From: Aristolochia californica
Taxonomy: Eukaryota; Streptophyta; Magnoliopsida; Piperales; Aristolochiaceae
Direction of reading: 5' to 3'
Assembly: GCA_029961685.1 (NCBI GenBank)
Contig: JARWKL010000010.1
Location: 20,758,087 to 20,822,086 of the forward strand
DNA: 64,000 bases
Part shown: positions 44,703 to 56,487 of the stretch, piece after piece
How positions within the stretch are numbered: the stretch's first letter is position 1
How the letters are laid out: the number at the start of each line of letters is the position of its first letter
Program-made: the position numbers and the translations under genes
The notes under the pieces: generated by a model
Database searches by the model: none
Seen by the model: the letters and a program-made list of their open reading frames with translations, nothing else
Told to the model about the DNA's origin: nothing

Positions 44703-46622
44703 CTACAATCCCACTTTCCAAAGGTTACTCGTGTCCAGGGATGTAAATTTTTTTGAAGACTCTTCATACTACTCTGACTATGCTCCTCCAGGTTTCTCTT
44801 CTATACCAGCCTCTCCTTGACCGTTGTGTCCCGTGCTACAAAAACTGTTCAACCCCCTGAAGCGCTGGTTGACACCACACCTATAGAGTTTGCGAATCCC
44901 ATCGAGGTAAGTCCATCTTCTCTTGTTTCTTTTGGACCACAATATGATACTCGACCCATTGGCTCAAGAAAAGAACCCATAACTTGCACTAGGCCCTCTA
45001 CTTCTCACTCCATATCTAATTTTGTGTCCCACCATCATTTATCCCTTTCATGTTGTCAATTTCTTGCGTCTATCTGGTCCATCTCAGTCCCATAGTCCTA
45101 CCAAGAGTCTTTGAAACACCTAGGGTGGAAGGCGACAATGGACAAAGAAATGCAGACACTCTATGAGAATCAAACATGGGCTTTAGTTCCTCTTCCATCA
45201 GATAAAAAATTTGTCGATTGTAAATCGGTCTTTACTGTTAAACACAATCTGGATGGGTCAGTTGCTCACTTAAGGCCCGCCTCATTGCTAAAGGCTATAC
45301 GAAGTATTATTGGATCGATTATGAGGAAAAATTCTCTCCGGTGGCCAAAATGAACTTGGTACATATTTTATTATCTCTTGTTGCTAATTCATCTTGGCCG
45401 GTCTATCAACTTGATGTGAATTTTTTTTCTCAATGGAAATATAAAGGAAGAAATTTATATGCAACAACCACCTAGATTTTTGGTAGAGGGGGAGTCGGTT
45501 TGTCGATTGAAGAAATATCTTTATGGTTATAAGCAGTCTCCTCGTGTATGGTTTGATAAATTTAGCCCAACACTCATACGGGCCGGATTTCACAGATGTT
45601 CCATAGATCACTCCGTATTTATTAAAGACACACCTAAAGGCAAATTAATTTTGGCCGTATATGTTGATGATATTGTCTTAACCGGTAGTGATCTCGATGG
45701 CATTCAGGAAACCAAGGAAAAGATATGTGAAGAATTCAAGACAAAAGATCTTGGACTACTTAAATACTTTATGGATATTGAAGTACTATAATCCAAACAT
45801 GGGATTATACTATCTCAAATGAAGTATGTCCTTGATCTACGGGAGGAGAAATGAATGATGGGGTGTAGACCATTAGAAACCCTTACGGATTCCAATAAAA
45901 AATTATTTGTAGGCACTGGAGAAGATGTGGATATAAAAAAATATCAAAGACTTGTGGGAAAACTCATTTATCTCTGAGTAACAAGGTCGGATATATCATA
46001 TGCAGTAAGTGTGGCGAGTTAATACATGCACAAACTACAACTTACTCACTGGCAAGTACTAGAAAGAATATTGCAATATTTGAAAGGAGCTTCGGGAATA
46101 GGGTTTCTCTATATGAACCATGGTCACTTCAACATAGAAGGGTTCTCTGATGCAGACTAGGTTGGATCCCTGAATGACAAAAAATCTACTTCGGGATATT
46201 CTACAATGGTTGGAGGGAACTTGGTTACATGGAGAAGCAAGAAGCAAATTGTAGTTGCAAGGTCTAGTGCAGAAACAGAATACAGGGCCATGACACACAT
46301 AATTAGTGAGCTTCTATGGATCAGATCCCTTCTCATTGAACTAGGATTCTATAAAGAAGCTTCTATGGATCTACATTGCGATAATCAGGCAACAATACAT
46401 ATCACCTCAAATTTGGTCTTCCATGAGAGAACAAAGCACATTGAGGTAGACTGTCATTTCATACGAGAGAAATTCCAAGCCGACATATTATCTCTCAAAC
46501 ATATCTTCTCACAAGGGAAATTTGTGTACATTCTCACCAAACTAGCCACTCATAAGATCTTATCTACCATCCACAACAAGCTGGGCCTTTACGATGTTTT
46601 CTCACCCCAACTTGAGGGGTAG
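44703..46622 (+). pseudogene. Copia B RT and RNase H remnant
   Basis: Resumes after element C with the integrase C-terminal linker (LLVSRDVNFFED-like). RT pieces follow: WKATMDKEMQTL (about 45120), YGYKQSPRVWFDKF (about 45520) and AVYVDDIVLTGSD (about 45655, YVDD retained). The RNase H domain (46130-46620) has AETEYRAM, LHCDNQATIHI and [10 protein letters not shown]. The second RNase H motif GFSDAD is followed by a stop. Frameshifts separate the pieces, so no functional protein is possible. Confidence 0.88.
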
Positions 46623-46660
46623 TGTTACAAGGTGAGACCCACCATGATCACACAAGCTGG
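46623..46660 (+). repeat. 3' LTR fragment of element B
   Basis: Polypurine tract GAGGGGTAG, then the first 38 bp of the B LTR (TGTTACAAGGTGAGACCC..). Similarity to the 5' LTR stops at about 46660. Confidence 0.8.
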
Positions 46661-46849
46661 TGTATACTAGCTCTCCCTTAATCTATACTACACTTTTCTT
46701 CCCCCTTTTTTGTCATCTCTCAAAAAGGTAATGCCAAGTAAGGCATAAGTAGAGACAAAAGTAGAGAAATTTACATTTGAGGTATACTATTGAATTTTTA
46801 AGTTTGAAATATTTTAATTCTTTCCAGGTTGTAAATTCATTTTTAATGG
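46661..46849 (-). other. Possible internal fragment of a minus-strand SIRE-like element
   Basis: Contains CCCCCTTTTTTGTCATC near 46704, the reverse complement of the GACAAAAAGGGGG words found just before the 3' LTR of F (61280-61300). It may be the internal side of LTR1, stranded by the insertion of B. Too short to be sure. Confidence 0.4.
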
Positions 46850-47687
46850 GAATCTGATTAATCGATCATCCCCTTGTTATTGGTCTATCAACTTAACTTT
46901 TCTAGTCCAAAGATAACATATTGATTGATTAGTTCATCGACCAATAAGTCACTGTCTGACAGAAAAGTAGCCTTTATGATTAATTGATCGATCAATCACT
47001 TTTTAGTGATCGAACAATCAATGTATTGATTTTTACAAACGGGAAAATAATGTCTAGTTTGAGTTGGGGAAGTTATAAATACCCCACCAAACCATGTACT
47101 AAGAGGTTAATGAGTATTTATTGGTAAATATTTCAAGCCATTATTCTCAATCTTGCAAATCCATTAAAAAATGCTTTAGAGTGAATTAGAGTGCTACATA
47201 CTTTGGAAAATCTCATCTCTCTCTCATCCAATCCTTGCATTCACATTGTAAAAGCTCCTTCAATCATTTCACATCGTGCTACAAAGGAAGAGGAAGCTTG
47301 AATCTCTCACGGAGAAGCATCTCTCCAAGTAAGGGTGTATTTTTTCCTTTTCTTTTACTTAAATATGTGAAAGATTCATCTAGAACCTATAGAATCTAGA
47401 TAGAAAGGCCTAGTTTGAGCTAGAATCTAGCAACGATCTCTTGGGGAGATTGGAGTTGTAAAAAGCATGTAATTCCAACTATTAGAGCTCTCCCAAACAA
47501 GGGTTCTTAGGTGGTGACTACCACTAGGGGAACACCGATAGCAAAAATTCTCCTTGTCCTTATAATGTGTGCATATTTTGATTTACTTTGAATTGCTTTT
47601 ATGCATGATTTATAATTACACGCACAACTCGATCTTAATTTGAAAATCTCAATTCACCCCCTTCTTGAGAAGTCACTTGGACCAAAA
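46850..47687 (+). repeat. 5' LTR of element F, left end missing
   Basis: Begins within the U3 palindrome cluster (GATTGATCGATCAA-type words, 46855-47035). It has a TATA box TATAAATA at 47074-47081 and ends CCAAAA where the family ends CCAACA. Confidence 0.8.
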
Positions 47688-47753
47688 ATTGGTATCAGAG
47701 CAAGCCAAACACGTAATTGAAATAAAAATTCCCTTGATTTTGAAAAAGATTAA

Positions 47754-48506
47754 ATGACATCTCAAGACAAATTGCTCCTTCTTGAAGGACAATCTGCCAA
47801 CCGTCCACCTTTGTTTAATGGAACAAACTATGGATATTGGAAGGTAAGAATAAAGTTCTTCCTTCAATCAAAGAATGATCCTTTTGAGCCTCAAAAACTT
47901 GAAAATAGTCTTCCAATTGTAAAAGAATTTAATGAGATGACTAGGGAAGATAAATAGTAGCTAAAGACAAACTCCAAGGCCATAAACCTCTTTTTATGTG
48001 CCTCTGGACCAAACAAGTTCAATAGGGTCTCTCTATGTAAGACCACCAAAAAAAATTGGAAAAAACTAGAGGTCACACATGAAGGAACCACCAGACTTAA
48101 AGACTCTAGAATGAGTCTATTGATAGCCCAACATGATGAATTCAAAATGAAATTGGGTGAGTTAATAGTTGAGATGAACTTAAGGTTCACTCATATAATA
48201 AATGAGTTGAACAATCTTGGAGAAGAGATTTCCTTACATAGGAAAATGATAAGCTTCTCAATGCACTTCCAAAGTCATGGGACATGTGGAAGACAACCAT
48301 TCATGAGAATGCTAATTTTAGAACTATTAGCTTAGAAGGGCAATTAGGAATCTTTCTCACATATGAGATGTAACCTCAAGATGTTGAGGAAGAGCAACCT
48401 AAGAAGAAAAATATTCCTCTTAAGGCCAAGATGAGTGTTGAAAGCAACTCTAGTGAAGAAAGCTTAGATGAGGTGAGTTTCATCACTAGACACTTCCAAA
48501 GAATTT
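47754..48506 (+). pseudogene. Copia F gag, N-terminal part
   Basis: MTSQDKLLLLEG begins 52 bp after the primer-binding site. The PPLFNGTNYGYWKVRIKFFL segment is typical of Copia gag (UBN2-type). A stop at 47955 and frameshifts near 48220-48330 follow. It is cut at 48506/48512 by element H and continues at 55776. Confidence 0.86.
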
Positions 48507-48980
48507 ATAGGTGTTGAAGAGAAGATATGGAAGGCTCTTACAAGACTCTCACAGTAAGAAGTATCACAGAGCCAGAATTAATATGGTGAAGTTTTATAGG
48601 AGTCTCACACAAGGAGGTCTCATAGAAGAATCTCAGTTTAAAAGTGTTTTAGTTATGTTAGTCTTATATTTATGTTGAGTTATTTAATTATGCTAGGACT
48701 TATCTTTAAGTGTTAGAATTTGGATGTAATTGGGATAAGGGAAGTTTAATTGTAATTGGACTCTACTACTTTGCTCTATTATAAGTAGGGGTTCATGTAC
48801 TCAGATTACATCAAGTCAATAAAGTTTTTCTCTTTTCCATAAATTAAACATGGTATCAAAGTAGGTTCTATGAGTTGACTTGGTCAACCCACAAAGATAA
48901 TGTGATCCTTTTATGATATATTATCTCTAGCAGTTTAGGTTTGTATCTATATTTTTCTCTCTTTTTAGTCCATATATCCA

Positions 48981-49440
48981 TTGTTTTCTTTGCGTTTTCA
49001 CCTCCATACTGAGCTTTTTATATTGCATATTATATACTTATGGAAATATATTCGAGTATACTTTCCAAAAAAAATTAATTTAGGAAATTCGAGTTTTCTA
49101 AAAAAAATAAAAAAAATATTTGAAGCAGCAAAGGTCGGATTGCAAGAGAGGTTTGAGCACAATAGAAAGCTTCAACTTTCGAGCCAGGTTATGCCATCAA
49201 GAATGAGACTTTACAGGGAGAATTATATATTCAAAGAAATATTTTGTAAGTCTATTTTCTTACTTATTCAACCAAATCTAAATCTGAGCCTTCTAGATGG
49301 AGATAGCGATCTTGGAAGAGTCAATGGTTGCTGGCCAAAAAAGAAAGAGTACATAGTTTGGCCAGATTACAATTCTAAAATCTATCATATTATTTTCCTC
49401 AAAATAATATATTTTATGAATATAAATTATACCTTGATTA
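48981..49440 (+). other. Open stretch of unknown product in element H (left part)
   Basis: Open for about 150 codons up to the insertion point of element I. It contains a Lys-rich segment and an RVNGCWPKKKEYIVWPDY segment. I recognise no domain. Together with 54639-54926 it may be the remains of a protein specific to this element or of a captured sequence. Confidence 0.35.
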
Positions 49441-49445
49441 AAGGT

Positions 49446-49836
49446 TGTTGGAAGATGAGCTCAAGCCCATGAGCTCAAGACAAGAAGCCCACACGTCAAA
49501 TGAGTGGCATATGTGTAAAATATGGTACTTTCCATAAAGATGGCATAGAAGTGTAAATATGTGTTCCTTTTATGTCTTTTGTTTTATCAAGTTGTAGCCC
49601 TAAGGGTATTGTAAAACTATAAATAAAGGCATTGGCTAGGAGGTAGGACATTGAAGCACTCTCCTCTCTTTCCACAAATTCGTCTAGCCCTCATTTTTCT
49701 TTTTGACGCAACCCTCTTCTCCCTTAATCCAAACTCTCTTCTTCCACGTTCTTCTTCTTCTCTTCTCCTTCTCTCTTCTTCTTCTTCTTCTTTCTTGTTG
49801 ATCTAAAGTTTCTTTCATGAGATCCTAAATTCTACA
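49446..49836 (+). repeat. 5' LTR of element I
   Basis: 391 bp. It includes a TATA box and a CTTCTTCTTCTT microsatellite-like leader. Confidence 0.95.
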
Positions 49837-49848
49837 TGGTATCAGAGC

Positions 49849-50736
49849 AAGGATTTTATGATCTTTTCATGGAGTTATTATGAAATCTGTTCAAGAAGTT
49901 GTAAAAGGAGTTCAGTCATAAAGAGATAAGTTCATCATCTTCTTATTTTCGTTTTTTTTGTTTCCTTTTCTTATTTACATACTCCTTTTTACTGTTTTTC
50001 TTTACTTCTTGAATTTTGAGTCACATCAAGTCAAAATAAATCTTTATATGATGTAAAGATTTATTTCTATGACTAAATTGATGTTATAATCTTGACTCCT
50101 TGTAAATCAATTACAAGAGTGATCAAGACCATTTGCTGTTTGCATCTTATTAAGATTTATGGGTGAAATTCAATTACCTTTATGTAATTTGGATCCATCT
50201 CATTTGAGGTAGAATTCCAGCACATGTTGCTGTATCTTCTCCTACTTTAGGTTGCTCATGGGTTTGTGTTATGTTGTTGGATGCCCATTATATGTTTGAT
50301 GAAATGCCAATAGCCATTTACCCTTTGTAGTTCCATTTTTTTTAACTTCAACAATTGAATTTTTTCTTACGTTGGAGTCTCCCATGAGCTGAAGATAAAT
50401 CTCTTCCAAGTGTCTTGGTTTGTCGTTAAATCTTCTCTAAATTTTTGTCTATTGCTCGTTTGTGTTGGAGTTTGGATTAAGGCCTAATCGGTTGCATCTA
50501 CTTTCTTCTCTTTGTTCTTATGAATACAAGAGAAGTTGAGTGAAGGCTGGATGTTATTATCACTTTCTAAAGGCACAAATTTGTTGATAATTTGGTGCTT
50601 GCCCTTGTGAAAGAAATTGGTTCTTGTTCTCTTTTGTTGGTGATTGATTTGGTCTAGGGGTTCTTCAAATTACATAGAGTAATTATTCTTTGAAGAAGGC
50701 CTTTTCCCTTGACCTCTATATTTTACTTGCCTCATC
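49849..50736 (+). other. Long leader of element I
   Basis: Nearly 0.9 kb between the primer-binding site and the gag ATG, T-rich and without an ORF. Long leaders are also seen in related elements B and C. Confidence 0.6.
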
Positions 50737-51459
50737 ATGGAGATTGGATACAATAGTAATAAGAGTGATATACTCCGTATTACTACAATTCCACTTAGAG
50801 GTCTCTCCAATTACACAAGCTGGTCACAATCGATTCGGAGGGTTCTTATTACTCGTGACCTCTTGAGCCACGTTGTTAACTTTCCTCCTCCGATTGATGA
50901 AGAAGATGCATCCTACCACAAGTAGGTTAAGGATGATAACATGGTGATAAGTTGGCTCATTAATAGCATGGAAGAGTAGGTGGCCAACAATGTAGTCCAC
51001 TTGAAAACCGCCAAAAACATATGGGACACTTGTGCCAAGCTTTACTCAAGCACTGCTTCATTACAAAAAATATATGATGTCTTACAAAGCATGCTGCATA
51101 CGAAACATGGAGATAATATTCATGAATTTTTGGCACGGTTTCGTGGTCTTCTTCAAGAATGGAAACTAGCTTAGCCATATTCCATTGATATTGCCATACA
51201 AGAACGACAAAGAGAAGCTTTGGCAGCAACCATTTGCTTATCGAATATTAAACCATACCTTGAGGTGGCCAAAACTCAACTTCTAAGTTTTTCTGCTCTT
51301 CCATCCTTTGATGATATTAGTGCTACATTACTTAGGATACCGGATCCATTCCCTCCTTCTCCTATTGATGCTCCATCGGCGATGTTCTCCGGCAATTGGG
51401 GAACATCTTCCTCATCCCGAGGACGGGGCAGAAATATGAGAGGGGGCCTCCGAACATGA
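50737..51459 (+). pseudogene. Copia I gag remnant
   Basis: Starts ATG at 50737 (MEIGYNSNKSDILRIT). In-frame stops occur at 50923, 50977 and 51172. Recognisable parts are HLKTAKNIWDTCAKLYSS, KHGDNIHEFLARFRGLLQEW and TICLSNIKPYLEVAKTQLL. The RGRGRNMRGG basic tail runs straight into the protease region, with no CCHC zinc knuckle, so that segment appears deleted. Confidence 0.9.
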
Positions 51460-52604
51460 AAATGAAGTCCTTCATGGAATCATCTATTCTCTCATCATCT
51501 ACTGCTGCCACTACTATTGCCTCAGGTATGCTTTCTTCCTCTTCTTCCTCTTCCTCTTGGATCATTGACTCCGGGGCCTCCGAACATCTATCAAGTAACA
51601 AACACTTGTTGCAGTCCTTATCTCCTTGTTATCCTCATAAATTCGTTACTATTGCTGATGGTACCCAAACCAAGGTCCTTGGCAAAGGTTCCTCCTCTCT
51701 TACTTCATCTATTCCCCTTCAAGATGTTTTGTTTGTTCCTCAATTTCCTTTAAATTTTCTCTCGGTTAGCCAATTGACCAAACAATTAAATTGCTCTATC
51801 ACCTTCTCACCGTCTTCTTGTGTCTTTCAGGATCTCACTACGAAGCGGGTGATTGGTGGCGGCCATGAAAAGGGGGGTTTGTACTACTTCACTCTTCCAC
51901 TATTAGTTGCATTATCGTCCACTATATCTGAGGCCCAACTTTGGCACAACCGACTTGGTCATCCGTCTACCCCTTCACTTCGTTCTTTGGTTCCATCTTT
52001 AAAAGGACTTTCTAATATCAGTTGTGAGGTTTGTCAATTAAGTAAACATGTCAGGAGTACATATTCTCCTCGTCTTACAACTACAAGTACTGCTCCATTT
52101 GAGCTAATACAGTCTGATGTATGGGGCCCGTTATGTGTCTCAAATATTTCCCAAGTTAAATATTTTGTCATTTTTGTTGATGATTTTACTTGAGTGACTT
52201 GGTTATATCTATTTAAAGAGCGTTCCAAAATTCTTCCTTTGTTTAAATATTTTCATGCTATGGTCTTGACACAATTTGGGAAGAAAATTCAAACCCTTAG
52301 ATCTGATAATGCTAAGGAATACATGTCTCATGACTTCAAATCATTTTGTGAGAGTAATGGGCTTATTCATCAAACATCATGTGCCTATACTCCTCAACAA
52401 ATTGGTGTTACTGAAAGGAAGAATCATCATCTTCTTGAAGTTGCTCGGGGACTCCTCTACTCCATGAAGGTACCCTATTTCTATTGGCCTCATGCTATAC
52501 TTACAACATGCTTTTTCATTAATAGGTTACCTTCATCAGTCCTTCATCATAAACTCCTTACTCTGTGTTATTTAATGGTGAATATCCTTTTTCTCTTCCT
52601 TTGA
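51396..52604 (+). pseudogene. Copia I protease and integrase remnant
   Basis: Protease active site SWIIDSGASEHL near 51560, intact. GAG-pre-integrase LWHNRLGHPSTPSL near 51940. Integrase IQSDVWGPL, VIFVDDFT then a stop at 52192, TLRSDNAKEYMS, TPQQIGVTERKNHHLL: the three acidic residues (D, D, E) are readable. After 52604 only about 55 bp separate it from RT, so the usual integrase-RT linker is deleted. Confidence 0.92.
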
Positions 52605-52659
52605 AAGTGTTTGGATGTCCCTTTTTTCTAGTTCTATTCCACAGTAGTATCAGGAGGCC

Positions 52660-54167
52660 TTGAGACATCCAGGGTGGAAGGCGGCTATGGATGAAGAAAT
52701 GCACGCCTTATTCGAAAACCAAACCTGGTACTTAACATCGCTCTCGAAAGGTAAAAGACCGGTTGGTTGTCGATGGGTTTTTTCGGTGAAACATAATCCG
52801 GATGGATCGGTTGCTCGTCTTAAAGCTCAACTGGTTGCTAAGGGCTATACGCAGTGCTATTGGATAGATTATGAGGAGACCTTCCCTCCTGTTGCAAAAT
52901 TAAATTTGGTACGCATCATCTTATCTATTACTGCTAACTCCTCATGGCCCGTCTATCAATTGGATGTTAAAAATGCTTTTTTAAATGGTGATATTAGTGA
53001 GGAAATTTATATGGTTCAACCACCTGGTTATGTGGTTGAGGGGGAGTCAGTATGCCGGTTAAAAAAGTCTTATATGGGCTTAAGCAGTCCCCTCGGGCTT
53101 GGTTTGATAAATTTAGTCAAACACTCCTACGGTTTGGTTTTCATCGGTGCTCAGTTAATCATTCCGTATATTATAAAGATACGGTCAAAGGGAAAATATT
53201 ATTGGCCGTATACGTGGATGATATTATCTTAACCGGTGACGATGCTTTGAGCATACAAGAGGTGAAACATATGATATGTCAGGAATTCAAGACTAAAGAC
53301 CTTGGTATGCTTAAATATTTTTTGGGTATAGAAGTTCTTCAATCCAAACATGGGATAATATTGTCTCAAAGAAAATATGTCTTGGATCTCCTTGAAGAAA
53401 CAAGAATGAAGGGTTGTAGACTAGTTGACACACCTATTGATACAAATGTAAAATTATGTGCCACAAATGAAGAAGATATGGATATTGGCAAATATCAAAG
53501 ACTCGTGGGAAAACTGATTTATCTCACGGTAACTAGGCCAGACATATCATATGCTGTAAGTGTGGTGAGTCAATTCATGCACAAACCACAAATTACCCAC
53601 TGGCAAGCTTTAGAGAGAATATTATATTATCTAAAAGGAGCTCCAGGAAGAGGATTGCCGTATAAAAAACATGGGCACTTCAACATAGAAGGCTTTTCAG
53701 ATGCAGATTGGGCTGGACCTCCTGATGATAGAAAATCTACATCAGGATATTGTACTCTGGTTGGGGCAAACTTGGTTACATGGAAAAGTAAGAAGAAAAA
53801 AATGGTTGCAAGATCTAGTGCCAAAGCAGAATACAGAGCTATGTCCCATACCGTTAGTGAACTTTTATGGATTAGGACCCTTCTTACTGAACTAGGTTTT
53901 TATAAAAAGGGGTCCATGAATTTGCATTGTGATAATCAAGCAGCCATTCATATCACTTCAAATCCAGTTTTTCATGAAAGAACTAAACATATTGAGGTGG
54001 ATTGTCATTTTATACGGGAGAAGTTTCAAGCAGGAATAATCTCTCTCAAACATGTGTCATCTCAAAAGCAATTAGCTGATATTCTCACTAAAACCGTTAC
54101 ATCTAAAATCCTATCGTTTATATGTGGCAAGCTGGGTATTTATGATGTCTTTTCTCCTCCAGCTTGA
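52660..54167 (+). pseudogene. Copia I RT and RNase H, one frameshift
   Basis: RT: HPGWKAAMDEEMHALFENQTW, RPVGCRWVFSVKHN, VYQLDVKNAFLNGDI. A frameshift near 53060 moves into a 371-codon open frame with YGLKQSPRAWFDKF, AVYVDDIILTGDD (YVDD intact) and KTKDLGMLKYFLGIEV. RNase [58 protein letters not shown]. Ends 7 bp before the 3' LTR. Apart from the frameshift it looks functional. Confidence 0.94.
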
Positions 54168-54174
54168 GGGGGAC

Positions 54175-54565
54175 TGTTGGAAGATGGGCTCAAGCCCATG
54201 AGCTCAAGACAAGAAGCCCACACGTCAAAGGAGTGGCATATGTGTAAAATATGGTACTTTCCATAAAGATGGCATAGAAGTGTAAATATGTGTTCCTTTT
54301 ATGTCTTTTGTTTTATCAAGTTGTAGCCCTAAGGGTATTGTAAAACTATAAATAAAGGCATTGGCTAAGAGGTAGGGCATTGAAGCACTCTCCTCTCTTT
54401 CCACAAATTTGTCCAGCCCTCATTTTTCTTTTTGACACAACCCTCTTCTCCCTTAATCCAAACTCTCTTCTTCCACGTTCTTTTTCTTCTCTTCTCCTTC
54501 TCTCTTCTTCTTCTTCTTCTTTCTTGTTGATCTAAAGTTCCTTTCATGAGATCCTAAATTCTACA
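54175..54565 (+). repeat. 3' LTR of element I
   Basis: 391 bp, same ends as the 5' LTR, followed by TSD AAGGT. Confidence 0.95.
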
Positions 54566-54638
54566 AAGGTATTGAAGTCTAGTTTCATAAAGAGGAAATT
54601 TCATGTGAATATGATCTATATTTAAGAAGATATTCGCA

Positions 54639-54926
54639 TTGGAATCAGCAAGGGTCTTGAGACAGAATAAAGAGAACGAATATTCTTATGTCAAATTTAA
54701 TATCAAATTAAATATATTAGAGTCTGGTTTCTTGATCAACAAACCGCTTGTGATTCTGAACTATATTTTTGGAGATATTGATATCATAAATATTAAAGCT
54801 TCCTTATTCATTGATGGACTCACAACGAATTATTTCATGTGTCCTTATAAAGGACTTTCATTATTTGGTACGTGTTATTTGGACATTGGTCCATATCCAC
54901 AGTTGCTATTGTGTCTCTTTAATTGA
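54639..54926 (+). other. Open stretch of unknown product in element H (right part)
   Basis: A 95-codon open frame to the right of element I, with a FGDIDIINIKASLFIDGLT segment. No family recognised; compositionally AT-rich and possibly non-coding. Confidence 0.3.
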
Positions 54927-55430
54927 GACATTATTATGAAAGAAGGACTCCTTGGTTGTTGACTATTGTTAGCATTATTCTGATGAAGATTTGAATAAAG
55001 AACATTGTGGCCCGATCATCTTATCTTCCTTTGATTTCCATTATCATGTTATTGTTATTTGGCAGACTTACTCCTGCCGTCCTTTATTTGACTCTGAGTT
55101 ACCCCTTTGGCCAAACCCTTTTGAAGCATTGCTTTGGTTGGTCCCTTTTATTTATGTGTGTTTTTAAGTCCATTGAGACTTTTTATTGGTACCCGTGTGT
55201 CTTTTATCGTCATCTTATGAATGACAAGCATTACCCACTTTAGTGATTATTATCACTATATTTGTTTGAAATCCTTTGATTTTGGTTTCATCTTATGTTT
55301 TATCACTCATTTCTACCTTTGAGAGTCGGTGCCCAGTGTTGGGACACCGTGATGGAGGAGCTTATTACTACATCTATGTTATTTGATTCAAGCTGGGATC
55401 ACTGCCATTACCTCCCAACTTAAGGTTGAG

Positions 55431-55770
55431 TGTTAAAGAGAAGATATGAAAGACTCTTACAAAACTCTCATAGTAAGAAGTCTCACAAAGCCAAAATTAA
55501 TATGGTGAAGTTTTACAAGAGTCTCACACAAGGAGGTCTCACAGAAGAGTCTCAGTTTAAAGGTGTTTTAGTTATGTTAGTTTTCTATTTATGCTGATTT
55601 ATTTAATTACGCTAGAACTTATCTTTTAAGTCTTAGAGTTTGGATGTATTTGGGACAAGGGCAGTTTAATTGTAATTGAACTCTACAAATTTTCTCTATT
55701 ATAGATAGGGGTTCATGTACTCATATTACATCAAGTTAATGAATTTTTTCTCTTTTCTATAAATTCTGCT
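55431..55770 (+). repeat. 3' LTR of element H
   Basis: 340 bp, TGTTAAAGAG...ATTCTGCT; last base changed from the expected A. Followed by TSD ATAGG. Confidence 0.87.
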
Positions 55771-55775
55771 ATAGG

Positions 55776-56487
55776 AAAAAATAAAAATTTCATAAAAGAC
55801 CAATTTAGAACTCAAAAAGACAAATTTCATAAGAAAATGGCTGTTTGTTTTGAGTGTGGGAAACAATACATAGAAGGAACATACGTCCAAAGTTAAAAGA
55901 AAGAACCCCACCCACAAGCAAAGATCCCAAGAACAAGAAGAAGGTGTTGATCTCAGCTTGGGATACAATGGAAGAAGAGTCTAGCCACTCAGAACAAGAA
56001 GGAAGAAGCAATTTCAGACTCATGGCTATTGAAGACATTGATGATGAGTCTACCACTTCTGAAGAGGTAACTGACTCAAACTATGAAACTGAGCTTGAAT
56101 TACTTTTAGAAAAGTCTATTCATAGTCTAAATAAATATAAAAAAAATTCAATGCTGCAAGACTCAAGGAAGAGTTTGTTGTCTTGAAGGAGGTTGATGAA
56201 AACTATCTAGAAAAGGCCTCAAGTTAAAGTGGATTGATAGACAAGCTATCATTTGATAGACTTACATTTGAGAAGAAGGGCTTAGATTTAGAAGCAAAAC
56301 AAAGCACAAAACAAGTTGGGAAAGTTGGGAAGAACAAAACAAAGCAAAAAAAAGTTCTCTCGCATTCCTCACATTAGAAGCCATTATTACAATGACATGG
56401 GGCACAATGCCCACATTTGCAAAGTAAAGAATGAAAAAAAGGCATAAAACAAACTTAGGTACCCAAATCAATCCAAAAGGTTGTGGT
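55776..56487 (+). pseudogene. Copia F gag, C-terminal part with zinc-knuckle remnant
   Basis: Continues the gag cut by H. VCFECGK begins a CCHC knuckle, then a frameshift (about 55866) moves to HRRNIRPKLKE. An acidic region follows (SAWDTMEEESSHSEQE, LMAIEDIDDES) typical of SIRE-like gag. A Ser/Lys-rich region runs to the hAT insertion, where 'KRLW' codons are split. Confidence 0.8.

Larger units (their letters stand above)
22032..46660 (+). mobile_element. Ty1/Copia element B, old and split by G and C
   Basis: The 5' LTR is 22032-22442, the primer-binding site TGGTATCGAAGC is 22443-22454, and gag to integrase remnants run to 25645. The reading then resumes for 23 bp (31793-31815), between G and C, and again from 44703 to 46622. 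A 3' LTR fragment (46623-46660) follows a polypurine tract. Removing G and C leaves about 5.6 kb in correct Copia order (gag, protease, integrase, RT, RNase H). The 3' LTR is truncated, so no TSD can be seen. Confidence 0.88.
49446..54565 (+). mobile_element. Ty1/Copia element I (5120 bp), youngest insertion in the window
   Basis: LTRs 49446-49836 and 54175-54565 (391 bp each), TGTTGGAAGATG...AATTCTACA. Perfect TSD AAGGT at 49441-49445 and 54566-54570. Primer-binding site TGGTATCAGAGC at 49837-49848; polypurine tract TTGAGGGGGAC before 54175. I count about 9 differences between the LTRs (near 97.7% identity). Gag and pol are related to those of B and C. TATA box acTATAAATAaag about 49617 in the 5' LTR. 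Confidence 0.96.
48512..55770 (+). mobile_element. Non-autonomous LTR element H
   Basis: LTRs 48512-48850 (339 bp) and 55431-55770 (340 bp), starting TGTTRAAGAGAAGATATG. Perfect TSD ATAGG at 48507-48511 and 55771-55775. A primer-binding-site-like TGGTATCAAAG starts at 48851. Without the nested element I its internal region is only about 1.45 kb (48851-49445 plus 54571-55430). It has no recognisable gag, protease, integrase or RT. LTRs differ at roughly one position in ten by eye, so it is old. Confidence 0.88.
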
